DNA of 64,000 nt from an uncultured Pseudomonadota bacterium (GTDB lineage: Bacteria; Pseudomonadota; Zetaproteobacteria; Mariprofundales; Mariprofundaceae), in assembly GCA_913055645.1 (NCBI GenBank), contig CAJXLC010000004.1, positions 17,119 to 81,118 of the forward strand, given 5' to 3'. Each line of letters starts with the position of its first letter. Positions within the stretch are counted from its first letter, which is position 1. The notes under the pieces are model-generated. The model had not been told where the DNA came from, ran no database searches, and saw only the letters and a program-made list of their open reading frames with translations. Shown here piece after piece: positions 44,135 through 53,664 of the stretch. A program made the position numbers and the translations under genes.

Positions 44135-44914
44135 TTATTTTTTATTTGTCTTCAATGCAGATAAGCGAGATCTAGCATGCTCTGCAGCCTTAGAATCAGG
44201 GTATTCATCAATCAATCGTTGTAATACCGCTCTGGCATCACCCAAACGTTCAGCTTGCTGATAGGCAATGCCCAATTTCAATAAACCTGCCTGATATTTA
44301 CTACTTTTCGGATACGTTTGCGTCAATGTATTAAAAGCTTCTACAGCAGATAAAAACTCACCTTTTGCTAACAAGCTTTCACCCAACCAATAATAAGCCT
44401 GATCGGCATATTCACCACTTGGATACACATTTAAAAATGTCTGGAATGCGTTAATTGCTTCATCATAACGACCACTTTTCAATGCCAAATATGCCGCAGT
44501 ATAATCATTCTTTTCTGCAGGTTTATAATCATTTTTTGATTGCTTAACGGTCTGTTGAATATCGGAATTAATCTGATCTATCTTTGTGGTCAATATTTGT
44601 TTTTTGTTTTTTTGTTTCTTACTAAGAGGTCGTTTCTTCTTTACTATGATGTGATGTTTTTTATTCTTTTGTGCCTTGATGGATGCCATCAATGCATCAA
44701 TATCAGCCTGTTGTTTCGCAACCGTCTTTTCCAACTCAAGAAGCCGTTTATCAGATAATTCGTATGTTTGACTAAGTTGCCCCTGCCTTTCACTCACATG
44801 CTCCAAAGACTGAAGCACAAAGCCTTTATCCTCTTGCCAAGCAACACCTTTTTTAGCCGCACAACCTGATAAACCCATCAAGAGCAAACACATAGGCACG
44901 AAAAAAACAGCCAT
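44135..44914 (-). CDS. cpoB: Cell division coordinator CpoB (YbgF)
   Basis: A periplasmic TPR protein linking peptidoglycan synthesis to Tol-Pal. Lipoprotein-like start (MCLLLMGLSGC), coiled coil (SDKRLLELEKTVAKQQADIDALMASIKAQKN), Lys-rich linker, then C-terminal TPRs (AYLALKSGRYDEAINAFQTFLNVYPSGEYADQAYYWLGE). Classic CpoB has a cleaved signal peptide, so a lipobox is unusual. The start codon is not clear: ATG 44914 lies inside a terminator-like stem, ATG 44893 is next, and there is no good ribosome site for either. Confidence 0.88.
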   Translation of the reverse strand: MAVFFVPMCLLLMGLSGCAAKKGVAWQEDKGFVLQSLEHVSERQGQLSQTYELSDKRLLELEKTVAKQQADIDALMASIKAQKNKKHHIIVKKKRPLSKKQKNKKQILTTKIDQINSDIQQTVKQSKNDYKPAEKNDYTAAYLALKSGRYDEAINAFQTFLNVYPSGEYADQAYYWLGESLLAKGEFLSAVEAFNTLTQTYPKSSKYQAGLLKLGIAYQQAERLGDARAVLQRLIDEYPDSKAAEHARSRLSALKTNKK

Positions 44915-44933
44915 CGGCGAAACCGATGGCTGT
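44901..44933 (-). terminator. Terminator-like hairpin between pal and cpoB
   Basis: On the minus strand ACAGCCATCGG / CCGATGGCTGT (44923-44933 with 44907-44917) with loop TTTCG and a T7 run just after (44901-44907). It follows the pal stop (44958) and overlaps the probable cpoB start codon, so it may attenuate cpoB. Confidence 0.8.
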
Positions 44934-44957
44934 TTGATATTCAACACCTGCAAGGTC

Positions 44958-45434
44958 TTAACGACTAACAATGTCCGCATGACGGTTCTGAGCCCAGCAT
45001 GCTTCGCCAGTTCCAGAACAAGCAGGGCGCTCTTCACCATAAGATACAGTATCTATATGACTTGCACTTACGCCACGAGCCACCAAATAAGCTTTAACAC
45101 TATCAGCACGTTGCTGACCCAATGCCAAGTTATATTCACGGCTACCGCGTTGATCACAGTTGCCTTCAATCGTTACAGTAATCCCACCATGATCATTCAA
45201 CCATGCTGCATAGCCATCCAATGTAGCGCTACCTGCTGCGTCCAAATTTGCGCTATCAAACGCAAAATATACTGAGCTTGAAGCTGGTTTAGAGGCCATT
45301 GATTTCACAGAATGCGTTGCAGCAGCACTGTGTTTTGTCATCCCGCTATCTGTGGTCACTTCATGCTTGGCACAACCTGCAGCCATCAAAGCAAACGAAG
45401 CTAATCCTACAAAAAGTAATTTATTCAATTTCAT
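44958..45434 (-). CDS. pal: Peptidoglycan-associated lipoprotein Pal
   Basis: A 158-residue outer-membrane lipoprotein (lipobox LMAAGC) with an OmpA-like peptidoglycan-binding domain: VYFAFDSANLDAAG, VTIEGNCDQRGSREYNLALGQQRADSVKAYL and SYGEERP. Partner of TolB and TolA in the Tol-Pal system. Confidence 0.97.
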   Translation of the reverse strand: MKLNKLLFVGLASFALMAAGCAKHEVTTDSGMTKHSAAATHSVKSMASKPASSSVYFAFDSANLDAAGSATLDGYAAWLNDHGGITVTIEGNCDQRGSREYNLALGQQRADSVKAYLVARGVSASHIDTVSYGEERPACSGTGEACWAQNRHADIVSR

Positions 45435-45571
45435 CCGTACCTCCCGAATTTAACCCTACAAAATAATTGCCTGTATTGAACACCAAAGATGATAAATTGT
45501 CCAGTATCAACATACCATCTAGCTATTCATAGCACAAAAAAACCAAGTTAGACATGACTCATGTAAAAAAC

Positions 45572-46834
45572 TTAGTGCCGTGACCAAGCAGGATCAGAAG
45601 CATCATGATTGGCAGCTGTAATCGGCACAGGCTTGCCACCCCAGCTTGGTACACGATAAATACGTCTCATGCCACGATCTTCTGCCGAATAAAGTAACAT
45701 TTGCCCATTGGGTGACCATGATGGTGACTCAATCGCCTGCCCTGTTGCCAAATAACGAACATCCGTTCCATCCACACGCATGGTTGCCAATGCATATTCC
45801 CATTTTTTCTTGGTAATAAAGGCAATACGATCTCCTTTGGGTGACCATACAGGTGATGTGTTATACGCTGCTTTCAGACTGATACGTTGTGCTTTTCCGC
45901 CAGCCACTGCTTTGCGATAAATTTGTGGTGAGCCCAAACGACTACTGGCAAATGCAATCCACTTGCCATCTGGCGACCATGTTGGTGTGGTATCGATACC
46001 ACGATAATGGGTAAATTGTCGCCATTTTTTTGATTTTATATCATAAATATGAATGTCTGAATTACCCGTCCAAGATAAGGTTGCTGCAATAAAACGACCA
46101 TCAGGCGAATATTCAGGTGTACTATTCAAACCATGAAAGCGTCCAAAGCCATTGCGTTTCCCTGTCACAAGATCAAAAGTTTCAAGTCGAGGTCGATTAC
46201 CAACATAGGTATTCAGTGCCACAAAACGACCATCAGGCGACCAATCGGGTGATAATAAAAGGGTAAAATCTGTACCTACAGCCTGCAAGTTATAACCATC
46301 TTGATCCATATACATCAAATCGGACTTATCACCATGTTTGGTAACATAGAGTATCTCACTTGAAAAATGACCTGGAATATTGAGCACCGCTTGATAAATA
46401 TGATTCGATAACTGATGCGCCAAACCACGCAAGGCATCTTTTTTCACTTCAAAACTCTGTTTGAGTAACTCTTTACCTCGAAATGGTTGATGAACCTGTA
46501 AATCAACATGCCATACAGCATCCGTCTCTGTTAATTTACACAGTGCCAGTACATCTGCACCAATAATGCGCCAATCGGCATAATCAACACTTTGAAATGC
46601 TTCCTCTGGTGAGGCTAAGAAACCCACTTCATTGAGTGCATGAAATGATTGGCTGGATTCCAAATCATGCTTTATCACATGATTTAATAAGACTTGTTGC
46701 TTCTCTTGGTCGGGCAAAGCATCAACCATCAAAGCTATATTTAAGGGTTTGTAGTCGGATTGATAAATATCAAATTCAACCGCATAACTAAGTTGTGAGA
46801 TAAAAAGTAAAGGCAGAAGTAATAACTTATACAT
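45572..46834 (-). CDS. tolB: Tol-Pal propeller protein TolB
   Basis: Periplasmic, about 420 residues, signal peptide to SYA. An N-terminal domain (FDIYQSDYKPLNIALMV) is followed by a beta-propeller with repeated WSPDG motifs (DWSPDGRFVALN, TWSPDGKWIAFAS, SWSPNGQMLLYS). The ATG at 46834 gives the normal length; an upstream TTG at 46870 is unlikely. It heads tolB-pal-cpoB-queE-queC. Confidence 0.95.
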   Translation of the reverse strand: MYKLLLLPLLFISQLSYAVEFDIYQSDYKPLNIALMVDALPDQEKQQVLLNHVIKHDLESSQSFHALNEVGFLASPEEAFQSVDYADWRIIGADVLALCKLTETDAVWHVDLQVHQPFRGKELLKQSFEVKKDALRGLAHQLSNHIYQAVLNIPGHFSSEILYVTKHGDKSDLMYMDQDGYNLQAVGTDFTLLLSPDWSPDGRFVALNTYVGNRPRLETFDLVTGKRNGFGRFHGLNSTPEYSPDGRFIAATLSWTGNSDIHIYDIKSKKWRQFTHYRGIDTTPTWSPDGKWIAFASSRLGSPQIYRKAVAGGKAQRISLKAAYNTSPVWSPKGDRIAFITKKKWEYALATMRVDGTDVRYLATGQAIESPSWSPNGQMLLYSAEDRGMRRIYRVPSWGGKPVPITAANHDASDPAWSRH

Positions 46835-46954
46835 AACAAAACGTTCTAACGGCTGATATTTTGATTGCAAGGTTGAATTTGACTTCTATTGTTCCCTACC
46901 TCACAAACGCACTAAGGAACGGCATAAAATGTATCAACAATGCAAGGAAAAAAC

Positions 46955-48454
46955 ATGACGCAACCCTGTAAAGACATCAAGATTTCAACACTCATGCAAC
47001 AAAGCGGTGTGAAATTTGGCACCAGTGGCGCACGCGGTTTAGCAACCGATATGAGCGATGAAGTATGTTATGCCTACACACTCGCATTCATCCAACACCT
47101 TCAACATATCAATGATTTACAAACAGGTTCTAGCATTGCAATTGCAGGGGATTTCCGTCCCAGCACACCCAAAATTTTATCGGCTGTTGCTATGGCAATT
47201 CATGATAGCGGTTACACCCCTGTATATTGCGGTTTTATCCCTACCCCTGCTATTGCCTGTTATGCCATGTCTCAACAGATTCCCTGCATTATGGTGACAG
47301 GTAGCCATATTCCCGATGATCGTAATGGTATTAAATTTTACAAATCTACAGGTGAAATTCTCAAAGACGATGAACAAAACATGTGTGCACAAACAGTTCA
47401 AGTTGCATGTGATTATTTTGATGAAGATGGTAATGCACGTACGCCTTATGTATTGCCAACAGCAATCAGAGATGCCCATATGATGTATGTTCAACGCTAT
47501 ATTGCTTTTCTTCCTAGCAACTGCTTTCAAGGCAAAACTGTAGCCGTTTACGAACACTCCACCGTTGCCCGTGACATACTTGGCGAAATTTTTGAAGCTT
47601 TGGGAGCAACGGTGATCCGTCTTGGTCGTTCAGAACATTTCTTGCCCGTCGATACCGAAGCCATTCGCCCTGAGGATATTGCGCTAGCAAAACAATGGGC
47701 AGATCAATACGATATTGATTGCGTGGTATCTGCCGATGGTGATGGTGACCGCCCACTCATCAGCGATGAGTTTGGCAATTGGTTGCGCGGTGATGTTGCA
47801 GGCATTTTATGCGCTCAATACCTACATGCACAATCCATTGCCACACCTGTTAGCTGCAACAGTGCTGTTGAGAAAAGCGACTGGTTTGAACATATCACCA
47901 GAACACGCATTGGATCACCGTTTGTTATTGATACCATGAATAATGCTTTGCAACAAGGGCATAGTCATGTGGTGGGTTATGAAGCCAACGGCGGCTTTTT
48001 AACTGCCAGTGATATTGACATAGAGAGTCGCAAGCTAACAGCATTGCCAACCCGTGATGCCATCATTGTACCCTTGGCAATTCTGCTTATGGCAAGCCAG
48101 AAAGGCATAAGTATTGCTAAATTATTGCAGACCTTGCCCCAACGTTTCACCTCTAGTGGGCGTTTAAAGAACTTTCCAACAGAGCTTAGTGAAGAAAAAC
48201 TGTCTCCATTAAAGACCAGCTTTCCAGAGAAAAATATTGCCGCTGCAAGTGTATTATTCGGCGAAGCATTTGGTGCAATTCATCATATTGATAACACCGA
48301 TGGTATTCGCATCACCTTTGATTCAGAAGAAGTGGTGCATCTGCGCCCATCAGGCAATGCGCCTGAACTTCGCTGCTATAATGAGGCCGATAGCAATGAA
48401 CGTGCTGAAACTATGAATCAAACATGCATGAAAATACTTGCAAGTTGGCAGTAG
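46955..48454 (+). CDS. Phosphomannomutase/phosphoglucomutase
   Basis: Alpha-D-phosphohexomutase, about 499 residues, converting hexose 1- and 6-phosphates. The phospho-Ser loop TGSHIPDDRNGIKFY, metal loop SADGDGDRP, and the C-terminal phosphate-binding RPSGNAPELRCYNEA are present. The exact sugar (Man or Glc) is not decided. The start ATG 46955 has AAGGA 6 bases upstream; an earlier ATG at 46940 is less likely. Divergent from tolB. Confidence 0.88.
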   Translation: MTQPCKDIKISTLMQQSGVKFGTSGARGLATDMSDEVCYAYTLAFIQHLQHINDLQTGSSIAIAGDFRPSTPKILSAVAMAIHDSGYTPVYCGFIPTPAIACYAMSQQIPCIMVTGSHIPDDRNGIKFYKSTGEILKDDEQNMCAQTVQVACDYFDEDGNARTPYVLPTAIRDAHMMYVQRYIAFLPSNCFQGKTVAVYEHSTVARDILGEIFEALGATVIRLGRSEHFLPVDTEAIRPEDIALAKQWADQYDIDCVVSADGDGDRPLISDEFGNWLRGDVAGILCAQYLHAQSIATPVSCNSAVEKSDWFEHITRTRIGSPFVIDTMNNALQQGHSHVVGYEANGGFLTASDIDIESRKLTALPTRDAIIVPLAILLMASQKGISIAKLLQTLPQRFTSSGRLKNFPTELSEEKLSPLKTSFPEKNIAAASVLFGEAFGAIHHIDNTDGIRITFDSEEVVHLRPSGNAPELRCYNEADSNERAETMNQTCMKILASWQ

Positions 48455-48623
48455 TCTCAATTTTAGAAAAATACAATTAACTTCTAATAAAGATTAAAAA
48501 AATAGCTTATTTTCAATATTTAAACTTTATCTATTGATATAAAATGATGGCTTATATGTTAAATCAATATAAAATTTTAATTTAAACCTTGTAAATAAGT
48601 TGACTCCGTAAAGTTCCACATAT

Positions 48624-48659
48624 AAAAAAAGCCCCGTAGAATATCTACGAGGCTCTTTT
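48624..48659. terminator. Bidirectional terminator
   Basis: Stem GCCCCGTAGA (48631-48640) / TCTACGAGGC (48644-48653), loop ATA-like, with an A7 run before and T-rich sequence after. It lies between the phosphohexomutase and the repeat protein, and can serve both. Confidence 0.85.
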
Positions 48660-48683
48660 GTCAAGCGTGGTTAATGAGAGAAG

Positions 48684-49100
48684 TTATTCGCCCAACTCAG
48701 GCGTTTCAATTTCCGCAACCTCCACCTCTGCAACTTCAGGTACTTCTACTTCAATTGCTTCAACTTCAGCAACATCTTGGTCGCCCACTTCTAAATCAGC
48801 AACATCTAACCCTACAGACAATGTAGTTGTAACTGCTGCTGGGGTCGCTACTGCCACTGTTGTAGTTGTAGGTGCTACAACTGCTGCTGGGGTCGCTGCT
48901 GCCACTGTTGTAGTTGTAGGTGCTGTAACTGCTGCTGGAGTCGCAGGCGCTACCGCTACTGGAGCCGTTGCTACCACTGTTGTAGTTGTAGGTGCTGCAA
49001 CTGCTGCTGGAGTCACAGGTGCTGCTTGTGCTGATAATCCGGAAGCCATAGTCAAAGTCAATGCTGCTATCGCTCCAGTAATAGATGTTTGATATTTCAT
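48684..49100 (-). CDS. Secreted Ala/Val/Thr-rich repeat protein with acidic tail
   Basis: A 138-residue exported protein, no family recognised. Signal peptide to AQA. Then tandem 16-residue units of the form TPAAVxAPTTTTVxxA (about residues 25-93), then a tail in which VEVPEVAEVEVAEIETPEL-like VE/VA/EV steps repeat. The start ATG 49100 has AAGGAG upstream; an upstream ATG 45 bases away is not supported. Composition suggests an extended, disordered or beta-helical cell-surface spacer. The function is unknown. Confidence 0.75.
   Translation of the reverse strand: MKYQTSITGAIAALTLTMASGLSAQAAPVTPAAVAAPTTTTVVATAPVAVAPATPAAVTAPTTTTVAAATPAAVVAPTTTTVAVATPAAVTTTLSVGLDVADLEVGDQDVAEVEAIEVEVPEVAEVEVAEIETPELGE
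48831..49020 (-). repeat. Tandem 48-bp repeats in the Ala/Val/Thr-rich gene
   Basis: Starts of the unit AACTGCTGCTGG fall at 48831, 48879, 48927 and 48999 on the plus strand, giving spacings of 48, 48 and 72 (48 plus 24). Near-identity and the 24-bp insertion fit repeat-number change by slippage or recombination. Confidence 0.85.
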
Positions 49101-49234
49101 AATCAATCTCCTTATCATATGACAGAATTCTACCTTTTCCGCCATGGATAGGCGTACTATTGCAACGCCATCATATTCATTCAGTGACCTACATTACACT
49201 TGCATATAAACTCCATCCCATAAAACGAGGGACC

Positions 49235-50053
49235 TTAAAAACGATAGCTAAATCCAGCACCTACACCATAATCTGGACTACCATTACTCAAACCTTTATC
49301 CCCAAAAAGCTGTAACCCCATGTTTGTTTCTAGCTTATAGTTCCAAGCAACAATCATATCTGCTGCATTTGAAAAACCAGGCTGTGATGCTTCCCGACCC
49401 GAAAACATCACAGTAAACACACTTTCCCTATTCCATGCATAACTAACACCAGTGCGATATGTTAGAATATCATTTAGCACACGCCCCGTCGGCTGCCCAA
49501 CAAAACGATAGCCTACCCGTACAAATGGAAACCATTGTGATGAAACACGTGTACGCACACCCATACCAAGCTCAACATCATTTTTTCCAGTGCCCAAACC
49601 TTTACTTTTTGAAGATGTGGCAAATTTTATCTTGCTATAAGGAGTTACATTAAATGAGCTTCCCAATACATGATGCAGAGTATATTTACCTTCAAGCCAA
49701 ACATCACCTAGACCACTGGATGTGCGGCTAGCACCTTTACCTACACCAATAACAGTCCCTCCAGAAACAGCTGCACCATTACTTTGTACAATAATATAGG
49801 GTACCGTCAATTTCAGTGAAATATCATTAAGCTTGTACTTAATATACGTGGGAATATAGGTGATATTGGTTGTGGTGTTTGTACCAAATGTACCTGTAAA
49901 AAATGATGGTGTAGCAGAAACTGAAATAGTTGCTTGCTCGGTTTTGGCTGCAAAGCTTTGACTAGAAATCAATAACGAAAATATAAGTAACAGTGAAAAA
50001 ATCATGCTATTTTTTATTGCCGAAGTCATTTGTCCTAAGAAATAGTGCATCAT
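49235..50053 (-). CDS. Outer-membrane beta-barrel protein, putative
   Basis: 272 residues; signal peptide to SFA, then alternating hydrophobic strands with aromatic residues and a C-terminal Phe (GVGAGFSYRF), the outer-membrane barrel signature. No clear family. There is a 130-bp gap to the repeat protein gene at 49100. Possibly a transporter-type (DUF3187-like) barrel, but this is a guess. Confidence 0.75.
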   Translation of the reverse strand: MMHYFLGQMTSAIKNSMIFSLLLIFSLLISSQSFAAKTEQATISVSATPSFFTGTFGTNTTTNITYIPTYIKYKLNDISLKLTVPYIIVQSNGAAVSGGTVIGVGKGASRTSSGLGDVWLEGKYTLHHVLGSSFNVTPYSKIKFATSSKSKGLGTGKNDVELGMGVRTRVSSQWFPFVRVGYRFVGQPTGRVLNDILTYRTGVSYAWNRESVFTVMFSGREASQPGFSNAADMIVAWNYKLETNMGLQLFGDKGLSNGSPDYGVGAGFSYRF

Positions 50054-50178
50054 ATCATCTCCTTGGTTTTTTAATCACACAACCAGAAGATAAAGGTACT
50101 GTGGGCAAAATATAAATCCGTGATAGTGCTCACAAGCCAATGTAAATTAAAGAAAAACAGTATTTTAGGCAGTCACGC

Positions 50179-51420
50179 TCATTTATTTTTTCGTTTTTTG
50201 GACTTCTTATTAAGCCAAGCATCATGCTCATCCACCAAGGCTCTTAAATCCTGTTTGACAGTTTCAGATGCTTTCACCACTTCAGCATAACCTTTTTTGC
50301 TTACCTTCATCACAGCAATAGGTTTATCCAGAAAATCCTGAATTTCATCTAGCAATGGTTTTTCTTCTGGGCTGCAAAAAGAAATCGCTTCACCTTTATT
50401 GATACCGCGTCCTGTACGCCCAACACGATGCACATAATTTTCTGCTTTTTCAGGCAAATCATAATTAATAACGTAATCAACATCAGCCACATCAATACCG
50501 CGCGCACTAATATCTGTCGCAATCAATACCCTGCATTCATTAGCACGGAATTGGCGCATGGCTTCGCTGCGTTCTTGCTGATCTTTATCACCATGAATAC
50601 TCACCGCATCAATAGCAACACGATCAAGCACTTTTAATACACGCTCGGCACGTACTTTGGTACGCACAAATACAATCACTTTTCCATCAGGATGATCTTG
50701 CATAAAACGCGTTAGAAACAGACGTTTGTCATCCATATCCACAAACATTACAAAATGTAAAATATTCTTAGACACCCTATCTTTGGGCGCAACCTGAATA
50801 CGAATCGCTTCACTCTTCACCTGCGAATATGCCAGTTTTTTAATCTCATCATTGATGGTGGCTGAAAAAAACAAGGTTTGATGCCTACGTTTAAGCATTT
50901 TTTTGATATATTTAATATCTTCAATAAAACCCAAATCGAGCATATGGTCAGCTTCATCGAGGACTAAAGTCGTCACCCCATCCAAGCGAATTTCTTCTTG
51001 GTTGATTAGGTCAAACATACGCCCGGGTGTGCAAATAAGTACGTCGATGCCATCTTGCAGCTTGGCAATTTGTGCATCTTGTTCCACGCCGCCATGCAAG
51101 GTAAATACCTTGGTTTTGGTATGATGCGCAATGCTTTTAAACACCTCACCAATCTGCAATGCCAATTCACGTGTCGGCACCATGACAATACATTTGATAC
51201 CATAAGAGCGTTTGCTAGTCTTAAAACGATGAATTTTATCAATCACCGGAATAGCAAATGCCGCTGTCTTACCTGTGCCCGTCTGGGCAATAGCTAACAC
51301 ATCCTCACCATTAAGAATCGAGGGAATCGTCTTAAATTGAATGTCTGTTGGTCGCTTAAAACCAAGCTGTGCCAAATTCTTTTTAATTTCGACAGAAATA
51401 TAATATTGATCAAATTTCAT
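50179..51420 (-). CDS. rhlE: DEAD-box RNA helicase, RhlE-like
   Basis: A 413-residue RNA helicase. Motifs: GFKRPTDIQ (Q motif), AQTGTGKT, PTRELA, VLDEADHMLDLGF, SAT, RGIDVADVDYVINYD, HRVGRTGR. Short Lys-rich tail. Likely rRNA or mRNA remodelling. 4 bp after yaeQ. Confidence 0.92.
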   Translation of the reverse strand: MKFDQYYISVEIKKNLAQLGFKRPTDIQFKTIPSILNGEDVLAIAQTGTGKTAAFAIPVIDKIHRFKTSKRSYGIKCIVMVPTRELALQIGEVFKSIAHHTKTKVFTLHGGVEQDAQIAKLQDGIDVLICTPGRMFDLINQEEIRLDGVTTLVLDEADHMLDLGFIEDIKYIKKMLKRRHQTLFFSATINDEIKKLAYSQVKSEAIRIQVAPKDRVSKNILHFVMFVDMDDKRLFLTRFMQDHPDGKVIVFVRTKVRAERVLKVLDRVAIDAVSIHGDKDQQERSEAMRQFRANECRVLIATDISARGIDVADVDYVINYDLPEKAENYVHRVGRTGRGINKGEAISFCSPEEKPLLDEIQDFLDKPIAVMKVSKKGYAEVVKASETVKQDLRALVDEHDAWLNKKSKKRKNK

Positions 51421-51424
51421 TGTT

Positions 51425-51961
51425 TCACTTCCAAATCGTCGGCTGAATTTCTACAGCTTGCTCACCATCGCTTAACCATAGACTTCCATCTTGAATCGCA
51501 CACTGCAAGCGCATGGCACGCTTTGCCATCAAACCAATGGCTTGTACCGCATCATCGGAAAAATTGATAACACTAAGATTTTCAAATCGTTCAAACTTCT
51601 GTTGATGCTGCTGCCACCATGCGATGCTACTTCTCTGTTGATAAGTATAAAGTTTGACATTTTTAGAACGCCCACATGCCTTGCGAATACGCTTTTCATC
51701 AGGCTGACCTAAATCAATCCACAAATCAATTTCATCACTCAGACTTTTCTGCCAAATGTCAGGCTCATCTTCACTACTCAGACCTTTGGTGAACTGTAAA
51801 AACTCATGAGCATTCAAAGCAAAAGCCAAAATACGCACCATCATACGCTCATCATTTTCAGATGGGTGGCGGGCAATGGTCAATTGATAGTCTTGATAAT
51901 GATTGCGATCCATATCAGTGACATCCAACTCAACTTTAAAAATGGTTGATTTTATCGCCAT
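51425..51961 (-). CDS. yaeQ: YaeQ family protein
   Basis: 178 residues; the start MAIKSTIFKVELDVTDMDRNHYQDYQLTIARHPSENDERMMVRILAFAL and the later WIDLGQPDEKRIRKACGRSKNV are the YaeQ signature. PD-(D/E)XK nuclease-like fold in known structures, function unclear; implicated in transcription elongation control as an RfaH suppressor. In an operon with rhlE. Confidence 0.93.
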   Translation of the reverse strand: MAIKSTIFKVELDVTDMDRNHYQDYQLTIARHPSENDERMMVRILAFALNAHEFLQFTKGLSSEDEPDIWQKSLSDEIDLWIDLGQPDEKRIRKACGRSKNVKLYTYQQRSSIAWWQQHQQKFERFENLSVINFSDDAVQAIGLMAKRAMRLQCAIQDGSLWLSDGEQAVEIQPTIWK

Positions 51962-52051
51962 GGCTTACAATACCTCTTGAATAACAAAATGATGAATTTT
52001 ATCATTCGGTTATTCATTCGTTGGGTTTTCGCAACGCGACATGCGTCGCTA

Positions 52052-53581
52052 TTAACTGGCTAACTTATCATCAGCAATACGATAATTCGGATCTTCTTGG
52101 ATATTTACTTCCACCAAATCACCCGCTTTCTCAAGCAGTAAACGGCACTCTTTGCTTAAATGGCGTAAATGCAGGCTCTTGCCTGCCTCAGTATATTTTT
52201 CAGCTAAAGTATCAATCGCTTCAATCGCCGAATGATCAGCAACACGTGAATTGGTAAAATCAATCACCACGTCATTCGGATCCGATGCTGGATCAAACAT
52301 CTCATTAAAATGATGCGCTGAAGCAAAAAACAATGGCCCATAGACCGTATAAACTTTAGTTTCACCTTCGGTCGTAGAAATTGCATGAATATGTCTTGCC
52401 TGTTTCCAAGCAAACATCAAGGCAGTGGCAATCACACCCACAATCACAGCTATCGCCAAGTCGGTAAATACTGTCACCCCAGCCACCAATATCCCAACGA
52501 AAGAATCTTCTTTTGGAATTTTATTGAGTAAATTAAAGCTACCCCACTCAAAAGTTCCAATCACCACCATAAACATCAGACCAACCAATGCCGCCACTGG
52601 CACCATAGCAATCAGATCAGAGGCGAACATAATGAATACGAGTAAAAATAAGGCGGCAGCAATGCCTGATAAATTGCGTAGACCTCCAGAAGTAACATTG
52701 ATCATGGTTTGTCCAATCATGGCACAACCACCCATACCGCCGAAAAAACCGTTCACACTATTTGCTAATCCCTGACCAATAGATACACGATTACCTTGCC
52801 CTCTAGTATCAGTCATTTCATCGACAACACTCATGGTTAATAATGACTCAATTAAGCCGACGCCAGCCAGAATGGCTGCATAAGGAACAATAATTCCCAA
52901 TGTCTCAAAATTAAATGGTACATTAGGTATATGAAAACTTGGAAATCCACCACTGATATCGGCAATATCAGCGACGGTTTTGGTATCTAATCCGCCAAAA
53001 ATAACAATCAGACTAACCGTGATAATCGCCGCCAAACCCGCTGGAATAGCACGTGTAATCTTGGGTAGAAAAAACATGATTGCCATGGTCAGTGTGACCA
53101 AGCCGAGCATGGTGAACAACGGAGATCCTGAAAGCCAATGCATAACCCCATCCGCACCCTTCACTTGGAAATGTTCCATCTGAGCTAGAAAAATAATAAT
53201 CGCCAGTCCATTAACGAAGCCAAGCATGACAGGATAGGGAACCATACGGATATACTTGCCGAACTTAAGACCGCCGAAAATCATCTGAAATATGCCTGTG
53301 AGCACGATGGTGGCAAATAAATATTCAACACCATGTTGTGCCACCAATGCCACCATGACCACAGCCATCGAACCTGTTGCTCCAGAAATCATTCCTGGGC
53401 GACCGCCAACCAGTGAAGTAACTAAGCCCATTAGAAAAGCACCATACAACCCAATCAACGGATTGACACCCGCCACAAAAGAAAATGCAACAGCCTCTGG
53501 CACCAGTGCAAATGCCACCGTTAGACCTGACAAAACATCATCCTTCACACCAGCAGTATGTTTATAATATAAAGCGAACAT
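52052..53581 (-). CDS. SulP-family anion transporter with STAS domain
   Basis: A 509-residue SLC26-like transporter with about 12-14 membrane helices; signatures PEAVAFSFVAGVNPLIGLYGAF and GGMGGCAMIGQTMINVTSGGLRNLSG. C-terminal STAS domain (DVVIDFTNSRVADHSAIEAIDTLAEKY). Substrate is sulfate, bicarbonate or another anion, not determinable by sight. Confidence 0.93.
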   Translation of the reverse strand: MFALYYKHTAGVKDDVLSGLTVAFALVPEAVAFSFVAGVNPLIGLYGAFLMGLVTSLVGGRPGMISGATGSMAVVMVALVAQHGVEYLFATIVLTGIFQMIFGGLKFGKYIRMVPYPVMLGFVNGLAIIIFLAQMEHFQVKGADGVMHWLSGSPLFTMLGLVTLTMAIMFFLPKITRAIPAGLAAIITVSLIVIFGGLDTKTVADIADISGGFPSFHIPNVPFNFETLGIIVPYAAILAGVGLIESLLTMSVVDEMTDTRGQGNRVSIGQGLANSVNGFFGGMGGCAMIGQTMINVTSGGLRNLSGIAAALFLLVFIMFASDLIAMVPVAALVGLMFMVVIGTFEWGSFNLLNKIPKEDSFVGILVAGVTVFTDLAIAVIVGVIATALMFAWKQARHIHAISTTEGETKVYTVYGPLFFASAHHFNEMFDPASDPNDVVIDFTNSRVADHSAIEAIDTLAEKYTEAGKSLHLRHLSKECRLLLEKAGDLVEVNIQEDPNYRIADDKLAS

Positions 53582-53613
53582 CTCAAACTCCTAAATTAGC
53601 ATGATGCAAAAAC

Positions 53614-53644
53614 AAAAAAGGAGCCACGATTTCTCGCAGCTCCT
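53614..53644 (-). terminator. Terminator after tRNA-Arg
   Basis: On the minus strand AGGAGC/GCTCCT (53639-53644 with 53619-53624), with an inner CGA/TCG pairing and a T-rich run (53614-53619 A on the plus strand). It ends the tRNA-Ser/DUF2155/tRNA-Arg transcript. Confidence 0.75.
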
Positions 53645-53664
53645 TTCCCTATACTTTTCAAAAG

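Noticed and set aside
44915..45040. Long N-terminal extension of CpoB
   Set aside because: It lies mostly within pal and before the terminator hairpin; the lipoprotein signal begins later.
48658..49092. Plus-strand frame of 144 residues rich in Thr/Val/Ala/Ser
   Set aside because: Antisense of the repeat protein at 48684-49100, which has a signal peptide and ribosome site.
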